A stretch of DNA of 64,000 nt, taken from Akkermansiaceae bacterium. GTDB taxonomy: Bacteria; Verrucomicrobiota; Verrucomicrobiia; Verrucomicrobiales; Akkermansiaceae. Within the stretch, counting starts at the first letter, position 1. The number at the start of each line of letters is the position of its first letter. Position numbers and translations under genes: made by a program. This document shows, piece by piece, positions 7,837 to 20,196 of this stretch. A model generated the notes under the pieces. The model searched no databases and was not told where the DNA came from. It was given only the letters and a program-made list of their open reading frames with translations. The stretch covers positions 1 to 64,000 of the forward strand of contig CANHPN010000007.1 in NCBI GenBank assembly GCA_947462535.1, given 5' to 3'.

Positions 7837-10239
7837 TTAGAAATTCCCTCCGAGTTTCCGCTCCGTTTCCAGGATCGCGAGCGTGGTCTTGAGCACCGTG
7901 TCGGGATTGAGGGAAATGCTGTCGATCCCCTGCTCGACGAGAAATTGCGCGAACTCCGGATAATCGCTCGGGGCCTGCCCGCAGATGCCTATCTTGCGGC
8001 CTTTGGCGCGGCAAACGGCGATGACCTGCGCGATCATCTTCTTCACTGCGGCGTTCCGCTCGTCGAAAATCGGCGCGACGATCTCGCTGTCACGGTCCAC
8101 GCCGAGGATGAGCTGGGTGAGATCGTTCGAGCCGATACTGAAGCCGTCAAAGATGTCGCAGAACTCCTCGGCGAGGACCACGTTGCTGGGGATCTCGCAC
8201 ATGACGTAGATTTCCAGCCCGTCGCGCCCGCGCTTGAGGCCATGTTTTTCCATCTCCGCCTGCACCTTGAGGCCCTCGTCGATGGTGCGGCAAAACGGGA
8301 TCATCAGCTTGAGGTTGGTGAGTCCCATCTCGTCGCGGACTTTTCTCACCGCCCTGCATTCCAGTGCGAAGCCTTCCTGATAGGCCGGGTGGTAGTAACG
8401 ACTCGCGCCGCGGAAGCCCATCATCGGGTTCTCCTCGGCCGGCTCGTAGGCGCGGCCGCCGATCAGGTTGGCATACTCGTTGGTCTTGAAATCGCTGAGG
8501 CGAAGGATCACGTCTTTTGGATAGAAAGCGGCGGCGAGCATCGAGACGCCTTGCGCGAGCTTGTCCACGAAGAACTGCGGCTTGTCAGTGTAGCCCGCAG
8601 TGAGCCTCTCGATTTCCGCCTTGGCCACGGGGTCGGCGAGCTGCGCGAAGTTTACCAGCGCGAGCGGGTGGATCTTGATGTAGGTGCTGATAATGAACTC
8701 CATCCGCGCGAGGCCGACACCGTCGTTAGGGATGAACGAGAGCAAGAACGCCTGCTCGGGATTGGCGAGGTTCATCATGACGTTGGTGCGCGGCTTGGCG
8801 AGATCCTTGAGATTCGTGGACTCCACCTTGAAGGGCAACTCGCCCTCATAGACAAAACCGGTGTCACCCTCCGCGCAACTCACGGTGACCATCTGGCCGT
8901 CCTTGAGCGACTCCGTGCCGTTGACCGTGCCGACGATGGCGGGCACGCCGATTTCCCGGCTGACAATGGCGGCGTGGCAGGTGCGCCCACCGCGGTTAGT
9001 GATGATGCTCGCGGCCTTCTTCATGATCGGCTGCCAATCGGGGTCGGTCTTGTCAGTGACGAGCACCTCGCCCTCCTGGAACTGGCCGATGAATTCCGGG
9101 CGGGTGATGACGCGCACCCGCCCCGTGGCGATCTTGGTGCCGACGCTCCGCCCACGCGCAAGGACGGTGCCGCGCTGTTGCAGTTGATAGGATTCGAGCA
9201 CGTCGGGATTCTTGCGCGACTGCACCGTTTCAGGCCGCGCCTGCAGGATGAACAGCTCGCCGGTGAGTCCGTCCTTGGCCCATTCCAGATCCATCGGCAT
9301 GTAGTGCCCGCGCTTGGCGGAGTAGTGGTCCTCGACGATGCAGGCCCAGCGCGCGAGTTGCAGCACGTCGTCATCCGTCAGTGCGAGTCGGGCGCGGTCT
9401 TCTAGCGGAACAGGAATGTTTTTGACCGGTTTCCCGCTGTCCACGTCATAGACGAGTTTGAACTCCTTGCTGCCCACGATCTTTTGCAGCAGGGGCCGGT
9501 GGCCGGTTTTCAAGGTGGGTTTGAAGACCGTGTATTCATCCGGCGTGACCATGCCTTTCACGATGTTCTCACCCAGCCCATAAGCCGCGCTAACCATCAC
9601 CGCGTCGCGGAAGCCGGTCTCGGTGTCGATGGTGAAAATCACACCCGAGCAGGCGAGATCCGAGCGGACCATCCGCTGCACGCCGATGCTCAGTGCGACT
9701 TTGAAATGGTCGATCCCGCGGTCCGCCCGATAGCTGATGGCACGGTCGGTGAACAGCGAGGCGAAGCAAAGCCTGCACGCCTCCAACAGCGCCGGGGCAC
9801 CACGGATATTCAGATAGGTTTCCTGCTGTCCGGCGAAACTCGCGGAAGGTAGATCCTCGGCGGTGGCCGACGAGCGCACCGCGACATCACCTTCTAATTG
9901 GAGATAGGCGGCGGTGATTTGATCCTGCAAATCCGTCGGCAAGGTGGTGCCAACAATCGCCTGCCGCACCGCCTGCCCGCGCTCGCTCAGATTCGCCACT
10001 TCACGCGTGTCGAGGTCCGCGAGCGTCGCCCGGATCTTTTCGCCAATCCCGGCCTCCCGGATAAAATGGCGGAACGCGTCGGCCGTGATCGCGAAGCCGT
10101 CGGGCACTTTCACGCCGCGGCCGGTGAGCTCGCGGACCATCTCGCCGAGCGACGCGGTCTTCCCGCCGACCTGCGGGACGTCGTCGATCGAGATCTCGGC
10201 GAACCATTTGATAAAACCATCGGGGGAGGACGAGTTCAT
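7837..10239 (-). CDS. ppsA: Phosphoenolpyruvate synthase
   Basis: Pyruvate, water dikinase (pyruvate + ATP to PEP + AMP + phosphate), the gluconeogenic entry from pyruvate. 800 residues, normal length. An N-terminal ATP-grasp-like nucleotide domain (VGGKTASLGEM, then AVRSSATAEDLPSASFAGQQ) is followed by the phosphohistidine swivelling domain with GGRTCHAAIVSREIGVPA (His near residue 420) and a PEP/pyruvate-binding barrel ending in GICGQAPSDYPEF, which carries the conserved catalytic Cys. It is first in the six-gene minus-strand run. A purine-rich AAAGGAA lies about 8 bp before the ATG, one of the clearer ribosome-binding sites in the window. Linkage with formate dehydrogenase suggests a role in redox or low-oxygen physiology (inference). 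Confidence 0.97.
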   Translation of the reverse strand: MNSSSPDGFIKWFAEISIDDVPQVGGKTASLGEMVRELTGRGVKVPDGFAITADAFRHFIREAGIGEKIRATLADLDTREVANLSERGQAVRQAIVGTTLPTDLQDQITAAYLQLEGDVAVRSSATAEDLPSASFAGQQETYLNIRGAPALLEACRLCFASLFTDRAISYRADRGIDHFKVALSIGVQRMVRSDLACSGVIFTIDTETGFRDAVMVSAAYGLGENIVKGMVTPDEYTVFKPTLKTGHRPLLQKIVGSKEFKLVYDVDSGKPVKNIPVPLEDRARLALTDDDVLQLARWACIVEDHYSAKRGHYMPMDLEWAKDGLTGELFILQARPETVQSRKNPDVLESYQLQQRGTVLARGRSVGTKIATGRVRVITRPEFIGQFQEGEVLVTDKTDPDWQPIMKKAASIITNRGGRTCHAAIVSREIGVPAIVGTVNGTESLKDGQMVTVSCAEGDTGFVYEGELPFKVESTNLKDLAKPRTNVMMNLANPEQAFLLSFIPNDGVGLARMEFIISTYIKIHPLALVNFAQLADPVAKAEIERLTAGYTDKPQFFVDKLAQGVSMLAAAFYPKDVILRLSDFKTNEYANLIGGRAYEPAEENPMMGFRGASRYYHPAYQEGFALECRAVRKVRDEMGLTNLKLMIPFCRTIDEGLKVQAEMEKHGLKRGRDGLEIYVMCEIPSNVVLAEEFCDIFDGFSIGSNDLTQLILGVDRDSEIVAPIFDERNAAVKKMIAQVIAVCRAKGRKIGICGQAPSDYPEFAQFLVEQGIDSISLNPDTVLKTTLAILETERKLGGNF

Positions 10240-10261
10240 GGTGTGTTCCTTTCATCGTGAG

Positions 10262-10278
10262 TTTGGCGGAAAGCCAAA
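10262..10278. promoter_or_regulatory. Small dyad upstream of ppsA (candidate operator or leader hairpin)
   Basis: The sequence TTTGGC-GGAAA-GCCAAA is a perfect 6-bp inverted repeat centred about 30 bp before the ppsA ATG in the 189-bp divergent gap between ppsA and the coiled-coil gene. It could be an operator or a leader hairpin. I looked for an FNR-type TTGAT-N4-ATCAA box in the gap and saw none. Confidence 0.25.
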
Positions 10279-10428
10279 TTCAGGACATGGCGCGTTTATT
10301 ACCATATCCGACAGTTCCGCAGTTCCAAGAAACTTTTGCATCCAGTTCACGGTCTCATGGAAAACCGCACACGCTGGCAGGGAATCCCGCTTGCCCCGTG
10401 GCCATCCCTTCTCTAGGTTGCGGCCTCA

Positions 10429-12921
10429 ATGTTCGCCCGGATTGCAACCCACTTGCGCCTTCCCGCAGCCCGACTCGCAAGTTCGGTTTTGCTGCTGGCA
10501 GCCGCGCCGTCGTTTGCCCAAGCCCCGCCGCCGATCCAACCCGCGCAATTTGATCCGTCAGACGTCTATTTCCAAGGCTACCTCGCGATCCGCGCCGCGG
10601 AACAACTCGAAGCCAGCGGAGATTTCGTGGGTGCGGCCGACAAACTTGAAAAGGCCCGGACCTTGATCGAAACGGTCCGCCGCTATTACCCGGCGTGGAA
10701 GCCGGAAATGGTGAACGGCCGCAGTTCGCAAAATGCCGAGGCCATCGCTAAAATCCGCGCGAAAGCCGACGAGCAACGCCGCAAAAACCAAAACGTCGTG
10801 GCCGAGCTCGAAGGCGGCGTGAAAAAATCCGGCACCATGATCGAACCCGCGCCCGGCGTGATGCCGCTCACCCCGGGCGTCCTCGAAGTGGACCGGCTCG
10901 CGACCCGCCGACTTGCCGAGGCCGAGGCCGAAGTGAAACGGCTCCGCGAGATCGCCAAAGCCGCTAAAACCGCTGACGCCGAGTCATCTCGCGACGCCTC
11001 CCGCATCCGTGACATCACCCGCCAACGCGATGCCGTCCAAGCTCAGCTCAAAGCGGCGGAAACCAACGTCCAGTCGCTCCGGGCCCAACTCGCGACGCGG
11101 CCCGTCGAAAGCGAAGTGAAGGCGCTCAACCAGCGCATCGCCGAACTTGAGCAAGAAAACCGCGTGATCCAGCCCACCCCCGGCATCCTCGAAGTGGACC
11201 CGCTCGCCGCCCGTCGGCTTGCCGAGGCGGAGGCCGAGCTGAAGCGTCTCCGCGAGATTGCGAAAATGAATCAGTCCGCGATCTTGGAATCATCTCGCGA
11301 CGCCTCCCGTATCCGCGACATCACCCGCCAGCGCGATGCTGTCCAAGCCCAGCTCAACGCGGCGGAAACCAACGTCCAGTCGCTCCGGGCCCAACTCGCG
11401 TCGCGGCCCGTCGAAAACGAAATGAAGTCGCTCAACCAGCGCATCGCCGGACTTGAGCAGGAACGCGAAGCCATGGGAATGGCGCTCAGCCAAAGCCGTA
11501 GCGCCCACACCGAGGCCCTCGCACGCAACGCAATTCTCGAGGCGGATCTCAAGGTGGTGCGCCAAAAACACGCCGATCTCGACCGCGACCTCAAGTCCGA
11601 GCGCGACGTCGCCAACTCCGTCGTCATTGGCCAACGCTCGCAACTCCAGGCGCTCGAAAAGGAACTCGCCCAAAAAAGCACCGAACTCGGCAAGGCCAAT
11701 GAGCGCATCAGCGACCTGATCAGCGAGCTGCAGGAAAGCCGTGACGCGTTTGCCCAACTGCGGACGGAACGTGATTCCCTCCTTCAGGAACGTGACCAAA
11801 TGAGCGCGCTACTCAAGCTCAACGAAGACGGCCGCATCCAGGACCTCGTCCAACAGAACATGGGCCTCGCCAAAAATCTCCGCGAGGCCAATGAAAAAGT
11901 CGAACGCCTCAACCTCGACAATAACAGCGCCAAGGACGACATCACCGACGCCCTCCGCGATCTCGCGATCGCGAAATCCCAGATCAACAAACTCCATCAG
12001 GAAAAGCGCGACCAAGACACCCGCCTCGCGGATTTGGAAAACCGTCTGAAAGGCGAGGAAGCCGCGCTTTCGAAAGGCCAAGTCGCCGCCAACCCCGAGG
12101 AAGTCAACGTCCTGCGAGAGATCATCCAACGCCAGCTCCGGGTCCAGGAACGCCGCCGCCAAGCGCGCGACCTCCTCATCGAGGCGGTCAAGGAAATGGG
12201 CTCCAAGGACGAACGCATCGCCCAGGCCGTCAAACTTTTCGACGGCTTGGAAATCGAGCTTTCCCCCGACGAGCAACGCCTCATCGCCGACAAGCAGGTG
12301 GATGGCGAATTCATTTCACCCTTCGCCCAGGACCGCGCCACCGTCGGCCGCAACACCGCCGAGCTGAACCGCGACATCTCGGTCTTCGAGCGCACCGCCG
12401 AGAAATCCTTCGCTGCCGGACGCTACCTGCCCACCCGCGAACTCTTCCAAATGATCGTCGAGCAACACCCCGGCCACATCCCCGCGCTTTGCAAACTCGG
12501 AGTGGTCAATCTGCGCCTGAAAGATCCCGCTGCCGCCGTCGACACCTTCCGCCGCGCCGTCGAGCTCGATGCGAACAACCCCTACGCGCACCGAATGCTA
12601 GGCTTCTCGTTCATGTCGCTCGGCAACCTTGCCGCCGCCGAACAAAACGTCAGACAAGCCGTGGAACTCGCGCCGGCCGACGCCAAAAGCCAGTTGCTCC
12701 TCGGCATCATCCACAACCGACTGGGTCGCAAAAACGAGGCGGAGTCGCACTACAAAGCCGCCATTTCCGCCGACCCGATCCTCAGCGAACCCTACTACAA
12801 CCTCGCGCTCCTGTGCTCCCGGGGCAAACGTCTCGACGAAGCGAGAAATTACTATCAACAAGCCCTCGAGCGCGGAGCCGTCCCCGACCCGGCACTCGAA
12901 AAACGCCTCGCCCAACCGTGA
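10429..12921 (+). CDS. Exported coiled-coil protein with C-terminal TPR repeats
   Basis: 830-residue protein of unknown function. Residues about 1-31 form a signal peptide (hydrophobic LASSVLLLAAAPSFA ending in AQA). Residues about 35-100 are a helical region with a YYPAWK motif. From about 130 to 600 the chain is heptad-rich, charged coiled coil. Within it a 102-residue unit containing EVDxLAxRRLAEAEAE and DASRIRDITRQRDAVQAQL occurs twice. The last about 180 residues carry at least three TPR units (for example ALCKLGVVNLRLKDPAAAVDTF). It probably acts as a periplasmic or outer-membrane scaffold. The next lipoprotein gene overlaps its stop by 4 bp, so the two are likely co-translated and may work together. 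Confidence 0.88.
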   Translation: MFARIATHLRLPAARLASSVLLLAAAPSFAQAPPPIQPAQFDPSDVYFQGYLAIRAAEQLEASGDFVGAADKLEKARTLIETVRRYYPAWKPEMVNGRSSQNAEAIAKIRAKADEQRRKNQNVVAELEGGVKKSGTMIEPAPGVMPLTPGVLEVDRLATRRLAEAEAEVKRLREIAKAAKTADAESSRDASRIRDITRQRDAVQAQLKAAETNVQSLRAQLATRPVESEVKALNQRIAELEQENRVIQPTPGILEVDPLAARRLAEAEAELKRLREIAKMNQSAILESSRDASRIRDITRQRDAVQAQLNAAETNVQSLRAQLASRPVENEMKSLNQRIAGLEQEREAMGMALSQSRSAHTEALARNAILEADLKVVRQKHADLDRDLKSERDVANSVVIGQRSQLQALEKELAQKSTELGKANERISDLISELQESRDAFAQLRTERDSLLQERDQMSALLKLNEDGRIQDLVQQNMGLAKNLREANEKVERLNLDNNSAKDDITDALRDLAIAKSQINKLHQEKRDQDTRLADLENRLKGEEAALSKGQVAANPEEVNVLREIIQRQLRVQERRRQARDLLIEAVKEMGSKDERIAQAVKLFDGLEIELSPDEQRLIADKQVDGEFISPFAQDRATVGRNTAELNRDISVFERTAEKSFAAGRYLPTRELFQMIVEQHPGHIPALCKLGVVNLRLKDPAAAVDTFRRAVELDANNPYAHRMLGFSFMSLGNLAAAEQNVRQAVELAPADAKSQLLLGIIHNRLGRKNEAESHYKAAISADPILSEPYYNLALLCSRGKRLDEARNYYQQALERGAVPDPALEKRLAQP
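10873..11466 (+). repeat. Tandem intragenic duplication, 306-bp period
   Basis: Two near-identical copies (about 10873-11160 and 11179-11466) lie inside the coiled-coil gene. GAAGTGGAC of the first starts at 10885 and of the second at 11191, giving a period of 306 bp or 102 codons, so the frame is kept. Stretches such as the one encoding RIRDITRQRDAVQAQL are almost unchanged at the DNA level. This points to a fairly recent duplication or ongoing gene conversion. Confidence 0.85.
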
Positions 12922-13487
12922 AATCCCTTCTCCTGCCACTGCTTCTGCTGGCGTCCTGCACTTCGGATTCCGGCCCGGATAAATCCAGCACGCCCGCCCG
13001 CAAGGGGCTCAGCGAACGGATGAATGAAAGCAACGGCTACAAGCAGGACTCCGAAGGCAACTGGAAGCCCCAAAACGACCGCCGCAGCCCTTACGAGAGC
13101 CAGGGCGAAACTCACGACGCCAAAAAAGATTTCAAAAAACAGGCCTACAAAACCGGCGACTACACCAAGAAATCCTGGTGGGGAAACAAGGACTACGGCC
13201 GCCAGACCTACCAGGGAAACACCGACGGCAGCCGCTTCCAGAAATCCTCCTCTCTCCAGGGAAAGGGTGCCCTCGAGGGCGGCACCAACGCCAACATTCC
13301 GGACAACTATCAAACCAACGCCTATGTCACCGGTACCGCCCGCGAGGCCGGCGGCAAGCAGATCAAGAAAGGCTCCAACACGGAAACCGACAACCGCCGC
13401 CGCGGCTACGAACAACCCGAAATCATCGACTGGCGTGAGCAACGCTCGCTCAGCATGGACCAGTCGAAGGGGATTCTGGGGCGCTGA
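12918..13487 (+). CDS. Small basic lipoprotein
   Basis: 189 residues from a GTG start at 12918 that overlaps the stop of the coiled-coil/TPR gene (GTGA). The N-terminus MKSLLLPLLLLASCTSDSGP is a signal peptide with lipobox LASC, so Cys14 should be lipidated. The mature part is hydrophilic and rich in Lys, Asn, Gln, Gly and Tyr (KKSWWGNKDYGRQTY and similar) and is probably largely disordered. No known domain is recognised. The end overlaps the convergent downstream gene by 38 bp. Function is unknown; the coupling suggests it partners the TPR protein at the envelope. Confidence 0.8.
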   Translation: MKSLLLPLLLLASCTSDSGPDKSSTPARKGLSERMNESNGYKQDSEGNWKPQNDRRSPYESQGETHDAKKDFKKQAYKTGDYTKKSWWGNKDYGRQTYQGNTDGSRFQKSSSLQGKGALEGGTNANIPDNYQTNAYVTGTAREAGGKQIKKGSNTETDNRRRGYEQPEIIDWREQRSLSMDQSKGILGR

Positions 13488-14157
13488 CCACCACCTCACT
13501 CCCGACCAAAACGAGCGAGTCCAACAGAAGTTTTTTCAAGGTCTCCCAGCGCCACGGCCGCCCTTCCAGGAAAAACGTCTGCGAGACCGAGAGCCGGACC
13601 TGCGCGTAGCGGTCCGCCGGAAAAGCCCCGGCCAGAGTCGCCGCCAGCGGGCTCGACTCCACCCCGCTCACATGGCGGACATCGACGTCCGCCGCCGCCA
13701 ACCGCGAGCGCCACGCCGCCGCGAACCGATCCGCCAGCTTCGCGCCGACCGGCGTTTCCAACATCACCATCCCGTCCGTCTCCGGATCCGTGTGGATCAT
13801 CACATGCAACAGAGCCGAGTGACGCCGCAGATCCTCAGCGATCCGCTGGTTCAGCGCCATCCGATAGGGCCGCTCATGGCGGTCCGCCAACTTCACCCGC
13901 GTCGCCTCGGGCAGCTTGATCGAAAACCGGCTCCAGCGCGCGTCGCCGTCCTTTCCGAAATCAATCAGCAGCCGCGTCACGTCGCCGTGAACCAGCGGCG
14001 TCCGGAATTTCATCGCGAAACCCTGCGATAGATTCAGCGAACCCGGCTCCCACCCCTCGGGCGAAGTCAGAACATCCTCAGACCCGCGGAAAATCTCCCG
14101 ATAAGCCTCCGGCACCGCGCAGGTCGCGTGATCACAACTGAAAAGAAAGGCCGTCAT
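13450..14157 (-). CDS. N-formylglutamate amidohydrolase-like protein
   Basis: 235-residue cytoplasmic protein resembling the N-formylglutamate amidohydrolase (FGase/HutG-like) family. It opens with LFSCDHATCAVPEAY, which matches the family pattern (C/S)EHAxxxVP. It continues with HGDVTRLLIDFGKDG, corresponding to the family TRL(L/V)(V/I)D segment, and has a His-rich strand LLHVMIHTDPETDG. Family members hydrolyse N-formyl amino acids using a metal. Here the first motif has Asp for Glu, so activity is uncertain. There is no hut operon nearby. Its 3' end overlaps the lipoprotein gene tail to tail. Confidence 0.65.
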   Translation of the reverse strand: MTAFLFSCDHATCAVPEAYREIFRGSEDVLTSPEGWEPGSLNLSQGFAMKFRTPLVHGDVTRLLIDFGKDGDARWSRFSIKLPEATRVKLADRHERPYRMALNQRIAEDLRRHSALLHVMIHTDPETDGMVMLETPVGAKLADRFAAAWRSRLAAADVDVRHVSGVESSPLAATLAGAFPADRYAQVRLSVSQTFFLEGRPWRWETLKKLLLDSLVLVGSEVVVSAPESPSTGPC

Positions 14158-14602
14158 TCACTTGAAATTCCACAAAGCGAAAAAGAATTGCCAGAAAACC
14201 CCGGCAACGCAACCCCTTGATTGAACAATCCCCTCCGGCCCGACGCTCAGCCGGGCGCGCCGAGGCATTTGAGTGCATCCAACATGCCGAGATCCTAATG
14301 GGATGCCTCACCCGGGGATACTGGCGGCAAACCCTCAACGCCCTGGACCCGACAGGCGAGGGAATCATGGACGAACGGGGCGCTCGGCCTCTTCTTGCAT
14401 GCCTCCGCAGGGCTCGCTAGATCGACACCAGTGCCTCGTGGATCGACTTCCTGCCAACATGCAGCAAGCGTCCGCGTGACTATCCAGCATCTCCTGTCTT
14501 CTATCAAAAATACAAAATGATCAACCTCCTTTTCCCCGCCCTCCGGTCCGGCCAGCGGCTTTTCCATCGGGCTTCACCGGAAAGGCTAATTTCTAGCAGG
14601 AC
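14158..14602. other. 445-bp gap with no recognised gene
   Basis: Several short open frames occur on both strands, but none has a recognisable motif or initiation context. The stretch separates the FGase-like gene from the degenerate PATR locus and may hold decayed upstream parts of that locus. Confidence 0.5.
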
Positions 14603-16016
14603 CATGAAACGGCAAAAGTTACCTATGTCAGTGGCGATATTTCCCTTGATTGCCGGCCTGGCGTCGACGTTTGCCAGCGTGGCGGCGCGGGTTATGGATT
14701 GAGACTTCTCGCGGATAACACCTACAGCGGCGGCACCACCATCAATGCCGGTTCCGTCGCCTTGGGCAGCATGGCAAACACGGTGCTCGGAACCGGTGCC
14801 GTGACCGTGAACTCGCCTGCCACCCTCGGCTTGAATGGTAACGGCAATCTAACGAACGCATTCACGCTCAACGGAGCGGCCGTGGGCAATGGCAACAGCT
14901 TCCCGGCAAACCTGAACGGACCGATCACCCTGGTGGCCACTTCGACCTTCGATCTAGGGACCACCGGGAACATGAGTATCGGCGGCAACGTGAGCGGACC
15001 AGGGGGGCTGACGAAAAATGGGACCGGGCAGGGCTCCTTGATACTCAGCGGTGCCAACACCTACACCGGCCCCACGACCGTGAACGCCGGGTCGTTGCGG
15101 GTGGCCTCGCTCAACAGTGTCAGCGGAGGCACGCCCGCCAGCAACCTGGGCACACCAGGCACCGCGGCCGTCGGCACCATCGATTTGAGATCTAACATAA
15201 CTGCCGGCACTTTGATCTACAGCTGCCGGGGCCAAGATGCAATTGGATTTCATCGGCAACCAACAAAGTGCTGCGCTGACTTTCAACGGAGGGGCTGCCC
15301 AAGCGAACGGCACTTACGGGTCCACGCTTTCTCCGGCAACTCACAAGGATGACGTGCATTTCGCCGGGCCGGGCACGCTGACAGTCAGTGCCACTGCGTC
15401 CCCCACAGCAGAGATGGCCGGCGTCATCACAGCACCAACCACCACCACGCTGGTACGAACCGGCGGCAACAGCTCCAGCAAGGCGGGCGAAGCCGTAACC
15501 TTCACCGCCACTGTGACCGGTAAGGCCCCCACTGGATCGGTCACCTTCTATGACGGCACGACCGCCCTGGGCAGCTCCACCCTGAAGGGCACCAAGGCTG
15601 CTTTCACCACCAGGAAACTCGCGGCCGGCTGGCGGCACATCAGTGCCCGTTATGCGGGCAATGCGGCCAACCAGCCCAGCACCTCGACTCAAGTGTTTTC
15701 TCAAACCGTGAATCCGCCTGCGGGCAACGGCAAACCCAAGGTTTTCATCCTGGCCGGCCAGTCGAACATGGTAGGTTATGGCAGCGTTGAGCACGGCAGG
15801 GATCCGAACAATCTCACCGGTGCAAGTATCCCCGGCGGATTGGGAAGTCTGCGACACATGCTCAACGCCAATTCTAACAAATACGCGTATCTCGCCGACC
15901 CGGACCATCCCATCGCCGGAGGCAGTCCGGGCCGGATCACCCGTCCTGACGTGTGGATCACCTACTACGGCGGATCCAGCTGGGACCTATCCCCTAATTT
16001 ATGGGAGATGGTATGA
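14603..16016 (+). pseudogene. Degenerate PATR-repeat / Ig-like / SASA-domain surface protein
   Basis: Remnant of a large exported protein. From 14605 the homologous frame reads through GGAGYGLRLLADNTYSGGTT and NGTGQGSLILSGANTYTG, which are typical PATR (autotransporter-associated beta-strand) units. Near 15225-15240 the frame shifts: the coding sequence continues in another frame with QLDFIGNQQSAALTFNGGAA. An Ig-like bacterial domain (about 15445-15715, VTFTATVTGKAPTGSVTFYDG) and the start of a sialate O-acetylesterase-like SASA domain (KVFILAGQSNMVGYG) follow, stopping at 16016 long before a full esterase. A signal-peptide-like stretch at 14603-14700 lies in yet another frame. Two frame breaks plus truncation make it a pseudogene unless the assembly is wrong here. 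Confidence 0.82.
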
Positions 16017-16077
16017 TCAAAAACCGGCCGGACCCAACACAAACCTAACACAATTTGCCAGAGCCAGACCTCAGGCT

Positions 16078-16127
16078 GGCCGACATGTCGGCCGGTGGAA
16101 AGCCAGTGGAAAGCCCCGAAATTTCGG
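16078..16127. repeat. Two perfect palindromes flanking a short direct repeat
   Basis: GGCCGACATGTCGGCC (16078-16093) is a perfect 16-bp palindrome and CCGAAATTTCGG (16116-16127) a perfect 12-bp one. Between and beside them the decamer GTGGAAAGCC occurs twice. The block sits between the SASA pseudogene and the 3' end of enolase and is followed by no T-tract, so it does not look like a plain terminator. Confidence 0.5.
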
Positions 16128-16204
16128 AACAGTCCATACCGGCCGTCCCGACTCAACAACCCATCGTCCCGGCTTTGCGGCCCTTGGCGGCCTTTGCTCT
16201 GCGG

Positions 16205-19380
<3,176 letters not shown>

Positions 19381-19451
19381 GGGAAAGAAGATGGGAAGCC
19401 GACTTGTAAAACGCAAGGCATTCCAATGATAAAACTACCTAAAGCCAAATT

Positions 19452-20195
19452 TCACGGCTTTTCAGGCACTGGCGGGACCACCCGCGGGCGGGGTTGGCGC
19501 TGGGAAACCATGCCTCCGTCCAGTGCCCGGTCCAATGTTCGGCAAAGGACCTGAACTCTCCGTCGCCAGGTCTCCGGAGCATTGGCAAGATCCTCGTCCT
19601 TGGACAAATCGCCCTCGAAAATCACCTCCCCTTTGAGTCCGTCGATTCTCACTTTGAAAATCTCCCCCTCGCGGCGGACGACTGCCCGGCCCTCGTCGTT
19701 TGAAAAGCTCGCGCTTTTTTCGGCGACATTGACGACCCGCATCGGGCCGTCACAGCTGCCTGGAAGGACGGCTGATTCGACCATTTCACCGGAAAACGGC
19801 TTGGTCAAAACCGGTGCTTGTCCCAGCTTCAAGGCGACGGAAAGCGGCTTACCGCCGCGGAATCCGGAGATCACGACCTCCTCGCCGGGCTTGGCGAGGC
19901 GCAGCAAGGTGGCGAGTTGCGCCTCATTCACCAGCATCTGGTCGCCGAACTTCCAGAGCAGGTCCAATTCGAGTAACCCGGCGGCTTGCGCGGGTCCGCC
20001 TTCATCGATGGATTTCACCACGAAGCCAACTCCCGGCGGGATCGTGGGCACATGGACCGTGACCGCCGCGTCCGGCTTGGCCACGCGCAATCCGAGCCAA
20101 GCCTGGGGCGCTTGAAGCACCTGCGGTTCTGCGGTTTGCCCGCCGGACAGTAAGTTCTGCGCGAACAGGATTGCGGCGATAAGACTGCTTTTCAT
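19452..20195 (-). CDS. Exported PDZ-domain protein
   Basis: 247 residues from the ATG at 20195, beginning 1 bp after the stop of the membrane protein gene. Residues 1-22 look like a signal peptide (MKSSLIAAILFAQNLLSGG). A single PDZ domain (about 50-115) shows GVGFVVKSIDEGGPAQAAGLLELDLLWKFGD in shortened form, with the typical AGL and D-x-L features. There is no protease triad and no HtrA domain. The C-terminal half is a basic/acidic beta-rich segment ending in a Pro/Arg tail. Its place directly after a sigma factor and a membrane protein suggests a periplasmic sensor for that regulatory module (inference). Confidence 0.82.
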   Translation of the reverse strand: MKSSLIAAILFAQNLLSGGQTAEPQVLQAPQAWLGLRVAKPDAAVTVHVPTIPPGVGFVVKSIDEGGPAQAAGLLELDLLWKFGDQMLVNEAQLATLLRLAKPGEEVVISGFRGGKPLSVALKLGQAPVLTKPFSGEMVESAVLPGSCDGPMRVVNVAEKSASFSNDEGRAVVRREGEIFKVRIDGLKGEVIFEGDLSKDEDLANAPETWRRRVQVLCRTLDRALDGGMVSQRQPRPRVVPPVPEKP

Positions 20196-20196
20196 C

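Noticed and set aside
10240-10428. Possible FNR box upstream of ppsA
   Set aside because: No TTGAT-N4-ATCAA-like sequence was found in the divergent gap.
12489-13487. 332-codon frame that would give the lipoprotein a long N-terminal extension
   Set aside because: The extension overlaps the TPR gene in another frame; the GTG at 12918 gives a proper lipoprotein signal.
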